NCBI GenBank assembly: GCA_031763025.1
Contig: JASSKH010000001.1
Coordinates: 12,627,102 to 12,691,101, forward strand
Length of the DNA stretch: 64,000 nucleotides
Reading direction: 5' to 3'
Origin: Macrocystis pyrifera
Lineage: Eukaryota > Sar > Phaeophyceae > Laminariales > Laminariaceae
The notes under the pieces are model-generated. The model saw only the letters and a program-made list of their open reading frames with translations. It made no database searches and was not told the origin of the DNA. Every line of letters begins with the position of its first letter. Positions within the stretch are counted from its first letter, which is position 1. Position numbers and translations under genes: made by a program. Shown here one piece after another: positions 62,801 through 64,000 of the stretch.

Positions 62801-64000
62801 TAATAACGCCGTACATGTATTATATTAAGAGGACAGAATACAATATGTACTTTTGGTACGTATTACAATTCACGTGAAGATATATCAATAACGAATACGA
62901 AGAGGCAACACGTCATACACGGATATCGTTAAGTATCCACACTAAAATATTGTTGACAACGCAAACCGCAATGCAAGTACTCCCATTGCGACTGCCTTCC
63001 GACAAGGCGCAGTGTGAGCGTCTCAGTTGACCACTCAAAGCCATCGCCCGAAGAAAAACGTCCGGCAGAACCCGATGCAGTCAGAAACGTTTCCATATTA
63101 GCTTGCAACATACTACCATTACCTTTTGCTCGCTCATGAGAAGGTAGGGAGGACCTGTCTATGGTCCCCCATTGCCTGTTATATTTATGTGTACGTTCTG
63201 CTTTCGACATTTGTTGGCCTGGTTGATTAAGTACCAGACAGAAAGTGAACTCGGATATTTCAGGCTTAAAATGCAGTTTTTAGTTTTCCACAAGCCTTAT
63301 CCCATCGTGGAGTGTTGATTACGTTGCGACGTAGGGAAGCCTTACGAGTCGCGCGAACATGCCAGATAGGTATGACTTTGGATGGAAGGGTGGCAACATG
63401 GATCATAAAAACAAAACTCGTAACAACTCCAAAATAATATTTCAGCAAGGCCGATAATAGCGACAGACGGCCATGCATTTCTGCCGTAAACACCGACACA
63501 CACATCAACAGCCGTGACTTGGAGCACTACTGTAGCTTCTACGTGGAGTGTGAGTCGAGCTGTCCCCCCAAAATACTCTTCGTAAGCGGGTGGACATGAT
63601 TGAATCGCTGGTGGTGTGGTGTCCGGCTGCTTGTTCTTCTCATGTTGGAAGGCGAACGCGTTTCGGCAGCTAAACGTTGTCCGCGACACGACTGCAGCTA
63701 GAAATGTCTGCAGCTCTACGAGACTAGCTCTCAAGAGTAACGACGGGGTGCTGTCATGACGAAACACGAGTGGCAATAAAAGGTCCACCGAGAGCACGTG
63801 TATGGTTCTCACCTGTTTAATATCTCCTTCCGTTGTTGTTCCCCTCTATTTGTCGGTTTGAAGACGGAATTTACACCTTTCTTTCGGACGAAGAAATGCA
63901 TATTTACACACTAAGAAACTGCAAGCACCACCGGCATGTTCGAATTCACGAATTCCATTTCATAAGTCATGTTTTAGGTAAGCCGGTGGTATTGTAGAAC
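59869..64000 (+). other. 3' tail of unit 5, no gene supported
   Basis: It is near-identical to 8271-12401. The 156-codon minus frame (63342-63812) corresponds to a 181-codon frame in copy 1 that ends differently because of a one-base indel, which argues against a constrained gene. Confidence 0.5.

Larger units (their letters stand above)
49989..64000 (+). repeat. Segmental duplication, copy 2 (pairs with 1-12401)
   Basis: Compared with copy 1 it has an additional ~2.4-kb R unit (52186-54560), lacks the 751-bp intron insertion, and otherwise differs by about 1-2% plus small indels. It carries complete gene copy A'. It continues to the end of the window without a visible boundary. Confidence 0.93.

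Noticed and set aside
1..64000. Reading 1-12401 and 49989-64000 as long terminal repeats of one giant element
   Set aside because: They contain complete multi-exon host-type genes, lack LTR termini, and the intervening DNA holds diverged paralogous units rather than retroelement genes.

Overview
The window is a repeat-rich eukaryotic nuclear segment. Coding density is very low, introns are 0.8-3.5 kb, and there are no bacterial operons, RNA operons or viral genes. One gene family dominates it: a small secreted single-domain protein with a discoidin-like (F5/8 type C, CBM32-like) fold. The secreted carbohydrate-binding domain, GTG-type splice donors (GTGCGT) and CAG/CAA and GTA microsatellites suggest a stramenopile, most likely a brown alga. 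That is an inference from family knowledge, not a search result.

Layout: the window is a degenerate tandem array of units built as [upstream repeat block] - [5' flank] - [three-exon gene] - [3' tail]. Gene copies: A (3918-8270, intact), an orphan last exon E (14906-14926), B (21396-24865, broken by a 2-nt frameshift), C (28243-31721, intact), D (38318-44463, decayed) and A' (56274-59868, intact). Each gene has exon 1 (58 nt, signal peptide, phase-1 intron), exon 2 (437 nt in intact copies, nearly the whole domain, phase-0 intron) and a 21-nt last exon encoding VQFWVE and stop. That last exon supplies the expected terminal beta strand of the fold. Spliced products of A, C and A' are 171 aa with six cysteines after the signal peptide.

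The first ~12.4 kb recur almost identically at 49989-64000, offset by about 51.6 kb, and both copies run off the window edges. Differences between them are informative. Copy 1 has a ~751-bp insertion with a 12-bp target-site duplication in intron 1 (4094-4844). Copy 2 has two tandem copies of a ~2.4-kb repeat (R) where copy 1 has one chimeric copy, a footprint of recombination between direct repeats.

A SINE-like family with a tRNA-like head and A-rich tail is present twice (19462-19793 plus; 49312-49629 minus), and the second copy has a diverged empty site at 52321-52365. Other repeats include an exact 126-bp tandem duplication upstream of gene B, a shared ~135-bp block (37692-37827 and 52186-52320), and CCGGTT-rich inverted sequences in the enlarged first intron of D.

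The genes do not form a pathway. They are paralogues evolving by duplication, decay and probably conversion, with conserved promoter-proximal blocks. Outside the exons I see mostly diverged duplicate sequence. Apart from one 311-codon frame (1831-2766), whose length is unusual, open frames there are about as long as chance allows, and I do not call them genes.
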